A DNA stretch of 64,000 bases from Ciceribacter ferrooxidans. Lineage in GTDB: Bacteria > Pseudomonadota > Alphaproteobacteria > Rhizobiales > Rhizobiaceae. The notes under the pieces were generated by a model. The model saw only the letters and a list, made by a program, of their open reading frames with translations, was not told where the DNA came from and searched no databases. Made by a program: the position numbers and the translations under genes. Each line of letters starts with the position of its first letter. Positions within the stretch are counted from its first letter, which is position 1. Positions 56,981 to 64,000 of this stretch are shown here, one piece after another. The stretch covers positions 186,001-250,000 of the forward strand of contig NZ_SDVB01000170.1 in NCBI RefSeq assembly GCF_004137355.1, written 5' to 3'.

Positions 56981-57574
56981 TCAGTAGAGCGGCTCCTCGT
57001 AGGCGGGGATGCCGCGCACCCTGAGTTCCCGAATCTGCGCCTGCCCGCCGGCGCCGACACGGGCCGCCACCGACACCTCGTCGTCGTTGCGCGCGTCCTC
57101 GATCGGCCTGCCCTCGCCCTCCGGGACATAATAACGCTCGATGCCGTAGTCGACGCTGATTTCGCCTTCCTTGTCGTCCGGAGGCGCATAGAGCCGGAAG
57201 CGCTGCGTGCGCAGCACCACCGACCCTTCCGCCGGCGGCAGATCGCCGAAGGCGGCCTCGGCGACCGTCCAGTAGCCGTCCGCCCCCGGTTTCAGACGAA
57301 CGTTCATCCGCGTCCAGCTTCCGGGCGACGGCCAGTCGCCGGTGACGAGGGAGGCGGGAATCCGTGAAACCTCGTAGGAAAGGATGACATAGTCTCCGCG
57401 CAGAAGATCGCGCGGATCGACCGGCACAGTCTTCAGGACCACCTCAGTGCCGGAGCGCAGGATCGCCGCCCGATGCTCGACCATGTACAGCAGAACGGCG
57501 GTAAAAAGGGCCGACACGCCTGCAGCAACGAGAAGATAGTAGCGGCCGCCTGCGGTTCCGGTTGCAGTGTTCAT
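56981..57574 (-). CDS. GDYXXLXY domain membrane protein
   Basis: A 197-residue protein with one N-terminal membrane helix (YYLLVAAGVSALFTAVLLYM) and an extracytoplasmic part containing the naming motif 'DLLRGDYVILSYEVSR' and 'VVLRTQRFRLYAPPD'. The family is uncharacterised and often sits next to DUF2157 proteins, as here. Its start overlaps the stop of the upstream DUF2157 gene by 4 bp, so the two products are probably made together and may interact. Confidence 0.85.
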   Translation of the reverse strand: MNTATGTAGGRYYLLVAAGVSALFTAVLLYMVEHRAAILRSGTEVVLKTVPVDPRDLLRGDYVILSYEVSRIPASLVTGDWPSPGSWTRMNVRLKPGADGYWTVAEAAFGDLPPAEGSVVLRTQRFRLYAPPDDKEGEISVDYGIERYYVPEGEGRPIEDARNDDEVSVAARVGAGGQAQIRELRVRGIPAYEEPLY

Positions 57575-58674
57575 CGGCCGGCCTCCTCGGCTCTGCGGGC
57601 AAAGAGTTTTTCCATGCGGACGACGACGAAGGCGAGCACAGCGACCACGAGGCCGGAAAGCAGGAAGAAGCCGGATGTTCCGAGCATGGAATCGATCGTC
57701 ACGAAGGAGAGATAGAGCACCTCGCCGGCAAAGACCGTATAGGCAAGATAGCGTACCGCGCCGTTGTCACGCCCGTCGAGCGCGAGGGCGAGCAGCACGA
57801 AGGCGATGGTCGCCGCCGCGAGCACGGCAAGCCGGCCTCCGGCATCATATTCGAAATGAAGCGCGAGAAGGCCGAGCACTGCCAGGGCGCAGGCATAGAA
57901 GGCCGGCGCCGCTCCCGCCCGACGGGCTATCGCCTCAAGAGGAGAACCCTTCACCGTCAACGCCACGAAAGCCAGCGTGCCCAGCAGTGCATAGACTACG
58001 GCCGGCCAGACCTCCTCGCTTAGGCCATAGAGCCAGCCGAGCCAGGAAAGACCGACGAGGTAGGCAAGGTGGCGGGCGCGATCCGCACCGGTTCGGTAGA
58101 CCAGCGCCAGCACGATGACGGCGCAGACGATCGGCGACCAGCCGTAGAGCCAGTCCCATTCCCAGTCGAACTGGTCGACCATGGCGAAGGAGACGGCGAA
58201 GGCGAGAAAGCCGGCCGCGACGGTCACCGCTGCGGAGCGGAAGAGGAAAGCTGAGACCACCGCGCCCGAAAACCAGAGCAGCATGGCGTCCACCGTATCG
58301 CCCGACAGATGGTAGAGCTGCCCGATCAGCGCGATGGCGCCGCCGAAGCTCATCACGCCGAGCACCAGGGCTGCGCCGCCAAGACGATCTGCACCGCGGC
58401 CAAAGGCGACGCCTGCGGAGAGATGGAAGACCCAGACGAGCGCGACGACGGAGATCACCTTGGCGCCGCGGGGGATTTCCTCCCAGTTCGCCGCGATCAG
58501 CAACAGGATGGAGGCGGAGATCAGCAGCGCCGCCAGCATGGTCAGCACGCCGCCGACGCTGAAGGCCGATCGGCGCTGGTCGTATTCGGCAAGCATCGCA
58601 TCGGCGGAGGGACGCGCCAGCAACCCCTTTTCGACCCACAGATCGAAGTCGCGTTTCAGCCTTCCGCGATACAT
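57571..58674 (-). CDS. DUF2157 polytopic membrane protein
   Basis: A 367-residue inner-membrane protein. The N-terminal 'RLKRDFDLWVEKGLLARPSA' region is the soluble DUF2157 start, followed by about ten hydrophobic helices. I chose the ATG at 58674, which has a strong ribosome-binding site (GGGGGAGACG). The frame is open upstream to 59010, but that would run antisense through the sRNA region. It is the first gene of a pair with the GDYXXLXY gene. Function unknown. Confidence 0.85.
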   Translation of the reverse strand: MYRGRLKRDFDLWVEKGLLARPSADAMLAEYDQRRSAFSVGGVLTMLAALLISASILLLIAANWEEIPRGAKVISVVALVWVFHLSAGVAFGRGADRLGGAALVLGVMSFGGAIALIGQLYHLSGDTVDAMLLWFSGAVVSAFLFRSAAVTVAAGFLAFAVSFAMVDQFDWEWDWLYGWSPIVCAVIVLALVYRTGADRARHLAYLVGLSWLGWLYGLSEEVWPAVVYALLGTLAFVALTVKGSPLEAIARRAGAAPAFYACALAVLGLLALHFEYDAGGRLAVLAAATIAFVLLALALDGRDNGAVRYLAYTVFAGEVLYLSFVTIDSMLGTSGFFLLSGLVVAVLAFVVVRMEKLFARRAEEAGR

Positions 58675-58883
58675 CGTCTCCCCCTGAGATTTGCCCGGCA
58701 ACCTGCGGTGCCTTGCCGCATATCGCCGCGTCGCATTCTGTGGCACTCTGATTTGCGAGAGTGGAAATGACAATGCCCTTTCGAGGGCATTCCGCGACAC
58801 TTTCGTCGGCCATGCGCAGACTGCATGCCTTCCATGATAATATTGCACTGCACAAAGCGAAGTCAGCGTACTATATTCAGACC
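58675..58883. other. 5' flank of the DUF2157 gene and of the alpha-r14-like sRNA
   Basis: No gene is seen here. A perfect 8-bp hairpin with a TTCG tetraloop (AATGCCCT-TTCG-AGGGCATT) lies at 58772-58791; it has no T-run. The shared promoter element TTGCACTGCACAA is at 58843-58855, and a -10-like TATATT follows at 58872. Confidence 0.5.
58843..58877 (+). promoter_or_regulatory. shared promoter element upstream of the sRNA (TTGCACTGCACAA - 16 bp - TATATT)
   Basis: The 13-mer TTGCACTGCACAA is followed after 16 bp by a -10-like TATATT. The same 13-mer, at the same distance from TATAAA, precedes the second DUF1127 gene (59593-59627). The 13-mer covers the -35 area, so an activator may bind there. 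Which protein binds is unknown. Confidence 0.6.
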
Positions 58884-59059
58884 ATAGAGATCGCGCTTGA
58901 GGCGCCCCGTTGCGACCAAGGGATCTCAATGAAATTCGGTGCCACACACTCCTCCTCCCAGTGTTGCGCCGATAAGACTGGCAGCACTCCTCCTCCCAGT
59001 TGCCAGTCACCCAAAATGACGCTCACCGGACCTCCTCCCCCGGTGAGCGTTATTTGTTT
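58884..59059 (+). ncRNA. small RNA of the alpha-r14/NfeR1 type, three CCTCCTCCC loops
   Basis: Three consecutive hairpins each expose CCTCCTCCC, the complement of a Shine-Dalgarno sequence, in the loop. Hairpin 1 has stem ACACT/AGTGT (58946-58964). Hairpin 2 has GACTGGCA/TGCCAGTC (58976-59008). Hairpin 3 has CGCTCACCGG/CCGGTGAGCG (59020-59049) and is followed by TTATTTGTTT, a Rho-independent terminator. This is the layout I recall for rhizobial alpha-r14 sRNAs, which block translation of transporter and stress mRNAs. The 5' end is inferred from the -10 at 58872; the core from 58940 is firm. It could be shorter (about 120 nt). Confidence 0.85.
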
Positions 59060-59272
59060 ATGCCGTTCCCTGACCGAGCTACGTCCTTCGCGCACTCTTC
59101 TGCGTGATGCAAAAATGACCAGTTAACGATCAGTAAACGGCGTCATCATGCATTTGATGCATAGGTGACATACAAACTTGGCTCTACATGATTTTGCGGC
59201 GCAACATATATTGAGTTCATGAAATCAGAGCGGCGCCGAGACGGCCGCCGCACCAAGTCCAAGGAGACCATC

Positions 59273-59419
59273 ATGAACTTCGCTCGCTCGCTTACCAACT
59301 GGCGCAAGTACCGTCAGACCATCAACGAACTCGGCCGCATGTCGGACCGTGAACTGCGCGACCTCGGCATTGGCCGCGAAGACATCCGTCGCGTTGCTCG
59401 CGACGCCATCGCCGGCTGA
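59273..59419 (+). CDS. DUF1127 micro-protein, copy 1
   Basis: A 48-residue basic protein: 'SLTNWRKYRQTINELGRMSD' then 'RELRDLGIGREDIRRVARDA', the typical DUF1127 helix pair with LxDLGIxRxxI. It has a strong ribosome-binding site (AAGGAGACCATC). Related short proteins in Agrobacterium and Brucella affect phosphate, amino-acid or fucose metabolism and may bind RNA. It stands alone, with its own terminator, between the sRNA and a second DUF1127 gene. Confidence 0.9.
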   Translation: MNFARSLTNWRKYRQTINELGRMSDRELRDLGIGREDIRRVARDAIAG

Positions 59420-59450
59420 TTTGCAGCCGCTTCCAATTCGGAAGACCTGA

Positions 59451-59480
59451 AAAGCCTCCCCTCGTGGGAGGCTTTTTTTT
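59451..59480 (+). terminator. intrinsic terminator after DUF1127 copy 1
   Basis: Perfect stem AAGCCTCCC / GGGAGGCTT with a 5-nt loop (CTCGT), followed by a run of Ts (TTTTTTTT in total). Located 32 bp after the stop codon. Confidence 0.9.
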
Positions 59481-59592
59481 GTGTTCGGCGGGCGGCGGAA
59501 CGACCATTTTCGTCCGCGCTTGGTGCCAGTTTTCTGAGCTCCGCCTAAATTCTCACCATGCTTTGCACATTTGCATAGCAGTCGCTCGTTAT

Positions 59593-59627
59593 TTGCACTG
59601 CACAATATTGTTTTACGAGCGTATAAA
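59593..59627 (+). promoter_or_regulatory. promoter of DUF1127 copy 2 with the shared element (TTGCACTGCACAA - 16 bp - TATAAA)
   Basis: Second occurrence of the 13-mer, again 16 bp before a -10 box (TATAAA at 59622). The predicted start near 59633 gives a leader of about 60 nt before the ATG at 59694. Confidence 0.6.
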
Positions 59628-59693
59628 AGGCTCAATCGCTGATGCGGAGAAACCGCAAGGCCAGCGGAAACAAGATCTTTCGAGGAAACGACC

Positions 59694-59837
59694 ATGAACC
59701 CGATCCGTTATGCCAAGAGCTGGATGAGCTACCGCCGCACGATTTCCGAGCTCGGCAACCTGTCCAACCAGGCGCTCTCCGACATCGGCATCACCCGCTA
59801 CGACATCCGCAACATCGCGGCTCGCTCCTTTCGCTGA
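59694..59837 (+). CDS. DUF1127 micro-protein, copy 2
   Basis: A 47-residue protein: 'MNPIRYAKSWMSYRRTISEL', 'GNLSNQALSDIGITRYDIRN', ending IAARSFR. It is a paralogue of the copy at 59273 (same W-x-YR-x-TI-x-ELG and S-DIGIxRxDIR pattern), but with a different N-terminus and fewer charges in the second helix. Ribosome-binding site CGAGGAAACGACC. It is followed by its own terminator. The promoter shares an element with the sRNA upstream, so co-regulation is likely. Confidence 0.88.
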   Translation: MNPIRYAKSWMSYRRTISELGNLSNQALSDIGITRYDIRNIAARSFR

Positions 59838-59893
59838 GCACTGATGCCGGCCGCTCCGCAGCCGCGGGGCGCCACGAAATGAAGAAGACGCCG

Positions 59894-59918
59894 AACGGCA
59901 CCACATGGTGCCGTTTTT
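59894..59918 (+). terminator. intrinsic terminator after DUF1127 copy 2
   Basis: Perfect 10-bp stem AACGGCACCA / TGGTGCCGTT with a 2-nt (effectively 4-nt) loop, followed by TTT. It ends 48 bp before trmFO. Confidence 0.85.
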
Positions 59919-59965
59919 GATTCGCGGCGATTGGAACCGCCGGCGCAGCGTGATAAGCAGCGCGC

Positions 59966-61378
59966 ATGACGAAGACAGAGACCCTCTCCCCCATCCACAT
60001 CGTCGGCGGCGGCCTCGCCGGTTCGGAAGCGGCCTGGCAGGCGGCGCAGGCCGGCGTACCGGTCATTCTGCACGAGATGCGCGGCGTTCGCGGCACCGAT
60101 GCCCACAAGACCGACGGACTTGCAGAGCTCGTCTGCTCGAATTCCTTCCGGTCCGACGACGCAACCTCCAATGCGGTCGGTGTGATCCATGCCGAGATGC
60201 GTCTCGCCGGATCGCTGATCATGGCGGCGGCCGACCGGAACCAGGTACCGGCTGGCGGAGCGCTCGCCGTCGACCGCGAAGGCTTTTCCGCCGCCGTCAG
60301 CGCCGCTGTCGAAAACCATCCGCTGATCACGGTGGTCCGCGAGGAAGTCACCGGCCTCCCGCCCGAGGAATGGGGCTCGACGGTCGTCGCGACCGGCCCG
60401 CTCACCTCGCCGGCACTCGCCGAAGCCATCCGCCTCGAGACCGGCGCCGACGCGCTCGCCTTCTTCGATGCCATCGCGCCGATCGTCCACCGCGACTCGA
60501 TTGACATGAACGTCTGCTGGTATCAGTCGCGCTACGACAAGGTCGGGCCCGGCGGAACCGGCAAGGATTACATCAACTGCCCGCTCGACGAGGCGCAGTA
60601 CAACGCTTTCGTCGATGCCCTGATCGCTGGAGATACCGTCGGCTTCAAGGAATGGGAGGGCACGCCCTATTTCGACGGCTGCCTGCCGATCGAGGTCATG
60701 GCGGAACGCGGCCGCGAGACGCTGCGGCACGGGCCGATGAAGCCGATGGGCCTCACCAACGCCCACAATCCGACCGTCAAGCCCTACGCGGTCGTCCAGC
60801 TGCGCCAGGACAATGCGCTTGGCACGCTCTACAACATGGTGGGCTTCCAGACGAAACTGCGTTACGGCGCTCAGGCCGAGATCTTCCGGATGATTCCGGG
60901 CCTCGAGAACGCCGAGTTCGCCCGCCTCGGCGGCCTGCATCGCAATACCTACATCAATTCACCGGTCCTGCTCGACGAAACCCTGCAGCTGAAGAGCCGC
61001 CGCGGCCTGCGTTTCGCCGGCCAGATCACCGGCTGTGAGGGCTATGTCGAGAGTGCATCCATCGGTCTGCTTGCCGGCCGCTTTGCTGCCGCCGAGCGAA
61101 AGGGCGAGCCGGTCCGCCTGCCGCCCGCCACGACGGCCATGGGGTCGCTCCTCAACCACATCACCGGGGGCCACATCGTCACCGACGAGGAACCCGGCAA
61201 GCGGTCCTTCCAGCCGATGAACATCAATTTTGGACTGTTCCCGGAGCTGGAGCCCGGTTCCATCACCAAGCCTGAAGGCGTGAAGCGCTTCCGCGGCAAG
61301 GACAAGACGATCATGAAGCGTCAGCTGATTGCCGCGCGGGCACTCGCCGATTGCAGGCGCTGGCTCGAGAGCGAGTGA
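59966..61378 (+). CDS. trmFO: methylenetetrahydrofolate-tRNA-(uracil-5-)-methyltransferase TrmFO
   Basis: A 470-residue folate/FAD enzyme that methylates U54 in the T-loop of tRNA. The N-terminal FAD motif is '[20 protein letters not shown]'. '[20 protein letters not shown]' holds the catalytic cysteine region, and '[20 protein letters not shown]' is the C-terminal flavin motif. Length is normal for the family (formerly Gid). No ribosome-binding site stronger than GCGCGC is seen before the ATG. Confidence 0.97.
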   Translation: MTKTETLSPIHIVGGGLAGSEAAWQAAQAGVPVILHEMRGVRGTDAHKTDGLAELVCSNSFRSDDATSNAVGVIHAEMRLAGSLIMAAADRNQVPAGGALAVDREGFSAAVSAAVENHPLITVVREEVTGLPPEEWGSTVVATGPLTSPALAEAIRLETGADALAFFDAIAPIVHRDSIDMNVCWYQSRYDKVGPGGTGKDYINCPLDEAQYNAFVDALIAGDTVGFKEWEGTPYFDGCLPIEVMAERGRETLRHGPMKPMGLTNAHNPTVKPYAVVQLRQDNALGTLYNMVGFQTKLRYGAQAEIFRMIPGLENAEFARLGGLHRNTYINSPVLLDETLQLKSRRGLRFAGQITGCEGYVESASIGLLAGRFAAAERKGEPVRLPPATTAMGSLLNHITGGHIVTDEEPGKRSFQPMNINFGLFPELEPGSITKPEGVKRFRGKDKTIMKRQLIAARALADCRRWLESE

Positions 61379-61389
61379 GCTAGCTGGCG

Positions 61390-61848
61390 TCAGCCTTTGG
61401 CGCGCGGCTCGTCGGCGTCCCGCCGGTCGCTTGCGCTGACGTAATTGCCGAGCAGCCAGAGCGATACCTCGGCCGCCTCGGCAGCGGAGGCGAAAACGAA
61501 GTCACCGTTGTGGAACGGCGCATCCAGAAACTCGATCGACAGTCCCCGACCATTCGGGAGATCACGCACCCTCACGGTCCCCGGCTCGATCAGGTGACAT
61601 GCAAAGTGGCTGCGCATGTTGCGCATGAAGCCGGTCTTGTTGTCGTGCAGGCGAACGAAGACGGCCTTGCCGTCTGCCGTCGAACGCAGGTTGCGGATCG
61701 CTTCGTTGGGAAAGGCGCGACCGAACTGCAGGATCGCCAAGCCGGTGTCATGGGACTCATCGCTGGTCGCCTGCCGCGCCATGCGCGTGGCACCGATGGC
61801 GAAAAGAGCCAGCAGTCCAAAGATCACCATCCACGTGACAAGCGTCAC
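61390..61848 (-). CDS. small membrane-anchored protein of unknown function
   Basis: A 152-residue protein with one N-terminal membrane helix (VTWMVIFGLLALFAIGATRM), then a soluble part: 'FGRAFPNEAIRNLRSTADGK', 'CHLIEPGTVRVRD' and 'SIEFLDAPFHNGDFVFASAA'. I do not recognise a domain; it resembles uncharacterised proteins found next to trmFO in rhizobia. I chose the GTG at 61848, preceded by GAGGGAGGCGG. An ATG at 61830 or a start at 61905 are alternatives. Convergent with trmFO. Confidence 0.7.
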   Translation of the reverse strand: MTLVTWMVIFGLLALFAIGATRMARQATSDESHDTGLAILQFGRAFPNEAIRNLRSTADGKAVFVRLHDNKTGFMRNMRSHFACHLIEPGTVRVRDLPNGRGLSIEFLDAPFHNGDFVFASAAEAAEVSLWLLGNYVSASDRRDADEPRAKG

Positions 61849-61966
61849 ATCCGCCTCCCTCTTCTCATCCCGTCCACCCTTCGATGATGCGAACGGTTCA
61901 GGCACCGCCGTGACGGCACGGCCGGAAGCGTCGTAGCAGCCGAGGCTTGCGCGAATTTGGCCGGCC

Positions 61967-62809
61967 TCAGACGCGGCGCCGGACCGTCGCCCACATGAGA
62001 AGCAGTTGCCGTCGCCATTGCGGCGCTCTCACCTCTTCCGCAAAGACGCGCGCGGGCCTTGCTGCGACCCGATCGAGAACGCTGCCGACGAGCGCCACCG
62101 GCAGATAAGCCGCCATAACTGCGGCGGGCAATGGGCCGGCGCTGCGCACTTTCGCAAGATGCTCGCGCCCGAGTCCGGCAAAGGCCTCGACGGCGGCAGA
62201 TATCCGCGCACGATCCTCGCCGGCTAGAAAGCCTTCGCGATCAAGACCGACAGCCTTCAATATTTCCAGGGGAATGTAGACCTGGCCCCGCGCGCTCGTC
62301 CGCGGCAGGAGCAGGATCGCCCCTGCGACCGCCTGCGCGACACCGGCGTGACCGGCGCGTTCGGCGCAGTTCGCCGCTTCGTCGGGCGCGAGTATCAGGC
62401 TTGCGAGCTGTATGAGGGCGGAGGCCGTGTCACCCGCGTAGCCCTCGAACATGCCGCGGCTCTCCATCGGATCGTCGTAGAGATCGAAGACGCGGGCGTC
62501 GAGCATCCGCAGCAGGGCCTCGACCGGCAGGTCATGGCGCCGGATGGTCGCAAGGAGAAGGGCTCCGAGCGGATTGGCCGCCGTCTCGCCATGTTCAACC
62601 CCTGAAACGAGATCACGCCAGTATTGCAGCCGAACCTCGCCCGGCAAAGGTTCGCGCACGACATCGCGGATCCGGGCGATCTCGGCGTTGAAGCCATAGA
62701 GAGCGACCAACCCGGCGCGCTTGTCGGCCGGAGAGAGCAACGCCGCGAGGTAGCGGTCCCGATCCGTATCGCGCAGCCCGGCAAGGCAGATGGCTTCGTT
62801 GTCCGGCAT
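61967..62809 (-). CDS. squalene/phytoene synthase family protein
   Basis: A 280-residue helical protein of the trans-isoprenyl diphosphate synthase fold: 'YGFNAEIARIRDVVREPLPG', 'ARVFDLYDDPMESRGMFEGY' and 'GVAQAVAGAILLLPRTSARG'. The two aspartate-rich motifs of true synthases (DxxxD) are degenerate ('DLYDDP' only in part). The mitochondrial relative NDUFAF6 assists complex I assembly, and this protein may do the same, as its neighbour is also NDUFAF-like. I chose the ATG at 62809. Confidence 0.82.
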   Translation of the reverse strand: MPDNEAICLAGLRDTDRDRYLAALLSPADKRAGLVALYGFNAEIARIRDVVREPLPGEVRLQYWRDLVSGVEHGETAANPLGALLLATIRRHDLPVEALLRMLDARVFDLYDDPMESRGMFEGYAGDTASALIQLASLILAPDEAANCAERAGHAGVAQAVAGAILLLPRTSARGQVYIPLEILKAVGLDREGFLAGEDRARISAAVEAFAGLGREHLAKVRSAGPLPAAVMAAYLPVALVGSVLDRVAARPARVFAEEVRAPQWRRQLLLMWATVRRRV

Positions 62810-62833
62810 CGCCTTTTCCCGCAAGAACTCGTC

Positions 62834-63235
62834 TCAGACCGCAATTAGCGCGGCGGCCACTGCCCGTTGCTCGGCAAGCATGATATTGTAGGTGCGAACT
62901 GCCGCGCCCGTCCCCATCGGGTCGCTTGCGATGCCGCGCTCCCGGAGCGCCGCCTTGAGGTCAGCGGGGATCGGACGCAGGTCCTTCCCGGTTCCGACCA
63001 GCAGCACCTCGATGCCAGCCGCCTCATCCAGCACACGCCGGAAAGCGTCGACGGCAAGCGGATCACCCTCCGCCATCTCCCAGCCATATATGCCCGAAGG
63101 CAACAACAGCAGGGAGCCGCGATGCGACATGTCGGCGAAGCGGAAGCCGCCGTTACCGTAGGCGTCAATCGGCGCGCGGCCGGGGAAATGAGCCTCGCGC
63201 ATCACGATTCCCCGGTTGCCCGGCGCCTCCGCCAC
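62834..63235 (-). CDS. Mth938-like domain protein (NDUFAF3-like)
   Basis: A 133-residue protein of the Mth938/NDUFAF3 family ('PIDAYGNGGFRFADMSHRGS', 'LLLPSGIYGWEM', 'VLLVGTGKDLRPIPADLKAA'). The mitochondrial homologue is a complex I assembly factor. The GTG at 63235, 5 bp after the secF stop, is a possible start. The ATG at 63202, with GGGGAATCG before it, is equally possible. The gene order secF, this gene, squalene/phytoene synthase-like gene is one I recall from rhizobia and suggests one operon. Confidence 0.85.
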   Translation of the reverse strand: MAEAPGNRGIVMREAHFPGRAPIDAYGNGGFRFADMSHRGSLLLLPSGIYGWEMAEGDPLAVDAFRRVLDEAAGIEVLLVGTGKDLRPIPADLKAALRERGIASDPMGTGAAVRTYNIMLAEQRAVAAALIAV

Positions 63236-63240
63236 GGCGA

Positions 63241-64000
63241 TCAGGCCCCCGCCTTGCCGGCCGGCAGGCCTTCAGGCGCCTTGCCTTCCTCTTCCTGGAA
63301 GCTTTCCGGACGAAGCTTGAAGGCGATCAGCACCGGCGCGGCAATATAGACCGAGGAGAATGTGCCGATCAGCACGCCGAACAGCATGGCGAGCGTGAAG
63401 GAGGCAATGACCTCGCCGCCGAACAGATAGAGCGCCAGCAACGCGATCAGTGTTGTCGACCCCGTCAGCACCGTTCGCGAGAGTGTCTGGTTGATCGAGG
63501 CGTCGATCAGCACGTCGAGCGGCATCTTCTTGTAACGCCTCAGGTTTTCGCGCATGCGGTCATAGACCACTACCGTATCGTTCAACGAATAGCCGATGAT
63601 CGTCAGGATCGCCGCGATACTCGTCAGATTGAACTCGATGCCGGTGAGGACGAAGAGGCCGAGGGTAAAGATCACGTCATGCAGGGTCGCGATGATGGCG
63701 CCAGCCGCAAACTGCCACTCGAAGCGGAACCAAATATAGATCAGGATGAGCAGGAGAGACACGCCGACGCCGATCGTGGCATTCGCCGTCAGGTCGCTCG
63801 AGACGGCCGGCCCGACCACTTCCACGCGACGGAACTCGTATTGGTCCTGGAGCTCCTGACGCACGAGCGAGATCGCCGACTGTTCAGCGTTTTCGCCGCC
63901 TTCCTGGGACTGCAGGCGAACGAGCACGCTCGACGGATCACCGAACCCTTGCGCCTGGATTTCGCCGAGGTTCAGTTCGCTCAACCGTTCGCGGATGTCG
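63241..64000 (-). CDS. secF: protein translocase subunit SecF, 5' end cut by the window
   Basis: The visible 252 codons cover the C-terminal part of SecF, which with SecD uses the proton gradient to pull exported proteins across the membrane. 'SDLTANATIGVGVSLLLILI', 'IIATLHDVIFTLGLF', 'FNLTSIAAILTIIGYSLNDT', 'VVVYDRMRENLRRYK' and 'RTVLTGSTTLIALLALYLFG' are the membrane helices and family motifs. Codons before the first start-like codon (DIRERLSELNLG) stay in frame to the window edge, so the N-terminus lies beyond it. Confidence 0.95.
   Translation of the reverse strand, partial: DIRERLSELNLGEIQAQGFGDPSSVLVRLQSQEGGENAEQSAISLVRQELQDQYEFRRVEVVGPAVSSDLTANATIGVGVSLLLILIYIWFRFEWQFAAGAIIATLHDVIFTLGLFVLTGIEFNLTSIAAILTIIGYSLNDTVVVYDRMRENLRRYKKMPLDVLIDASINQTLSRTVLTGSTTLIALLALYLFGGEVIASFTLAMLFGVLIGTFSSVYIAAPVLIAFKLRPESFQEEEGKAPEGLPAGKAGA

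Overview
The window looks like a chromosomal segment of a high-GC alphaproteobacterium of the Rhizobiaceae, most likely Ensifer/Sinorhizobium or a close relative. Pointers to this are the four-gene aapJQMP general amino-acid transporter, a phasin with a class I PHA synthase, paired DUF1127 micro-proteins, a small RNA with the three CCTCCTCCC loops of the rhizobial alpha-r14 (NfeR1) family, and a gene order (tig ... trmFO ... squalene/phytoene synthase-like, Mth938-like, secF) that I recall from Sinorhizobium. This assignment rests on remembered family features, not on a database search.

Left part (1-30.9 kb): ordinary housekeeping and metabolic genes. In order: a LysR regulator and an azlCD exporter; clpS-clpA; a phasin; cysE; an enoyl-CoA hydratase and an alpha/beta hydrolase; a flavin monooxygenase and a metC-like lyase; the aapJQMP operon; tRNA-Arg and tRNA-Pro; a DUF192 protein and a double cold-shock protein; gloA; two tandemly duplicated tRNA-Glu genes, each with its own promoter; recJ, hom and an aminotransferase; phaC, sfsA, map and radC.

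Middle part (30.9-52.7 kb): a complete uptake [NiFe]-hydrogenase island, all on the minus strand. In transcription order it is hupUV (regulatory H2-sensing hydrogenase), hupSLCDEF (structural subunits, cytochrome b, protease, HupE and HupF), then hupGHIJK-hypABFCDE-hypX-hupR-hupT. The last 14 genes are joined by overlaps or gaps of a few bases. A consensus sigma-54 (-24/-12) promoter lies just before hupG and a weaker one before hupS. HupS carries the two extra cysteines of oxygen-tolerant group 1d enzymes, and HypX can supply the active-site CO in air. The predicted circuit is HupUV sensing H2, HupT as kinase and HupR as sigma-54 activator. HupR would sit in an operon with a sigma-54 promoter that it may itself drive.

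Right part (52.7-64 kb): an ampR/ampC pair (class C beta-lactamase and its LysR regulator) beside the hydrogenase island, where the expected ampR start codon reads AAG. Then come tig, tRNA-Leu, a GDYXXLXY/DUF2157 membrane pair, the alpha-r14-like sRNA, two DUF1127 genes (one sharing a promoter element with the sRNA), trmFO, a small membrane protein, a squalene/phytoene synthase-like protein, a Mth938-like protein and the 3' part of secF. I saw no insertion sequence, prophage, integrase or CRISPR array.
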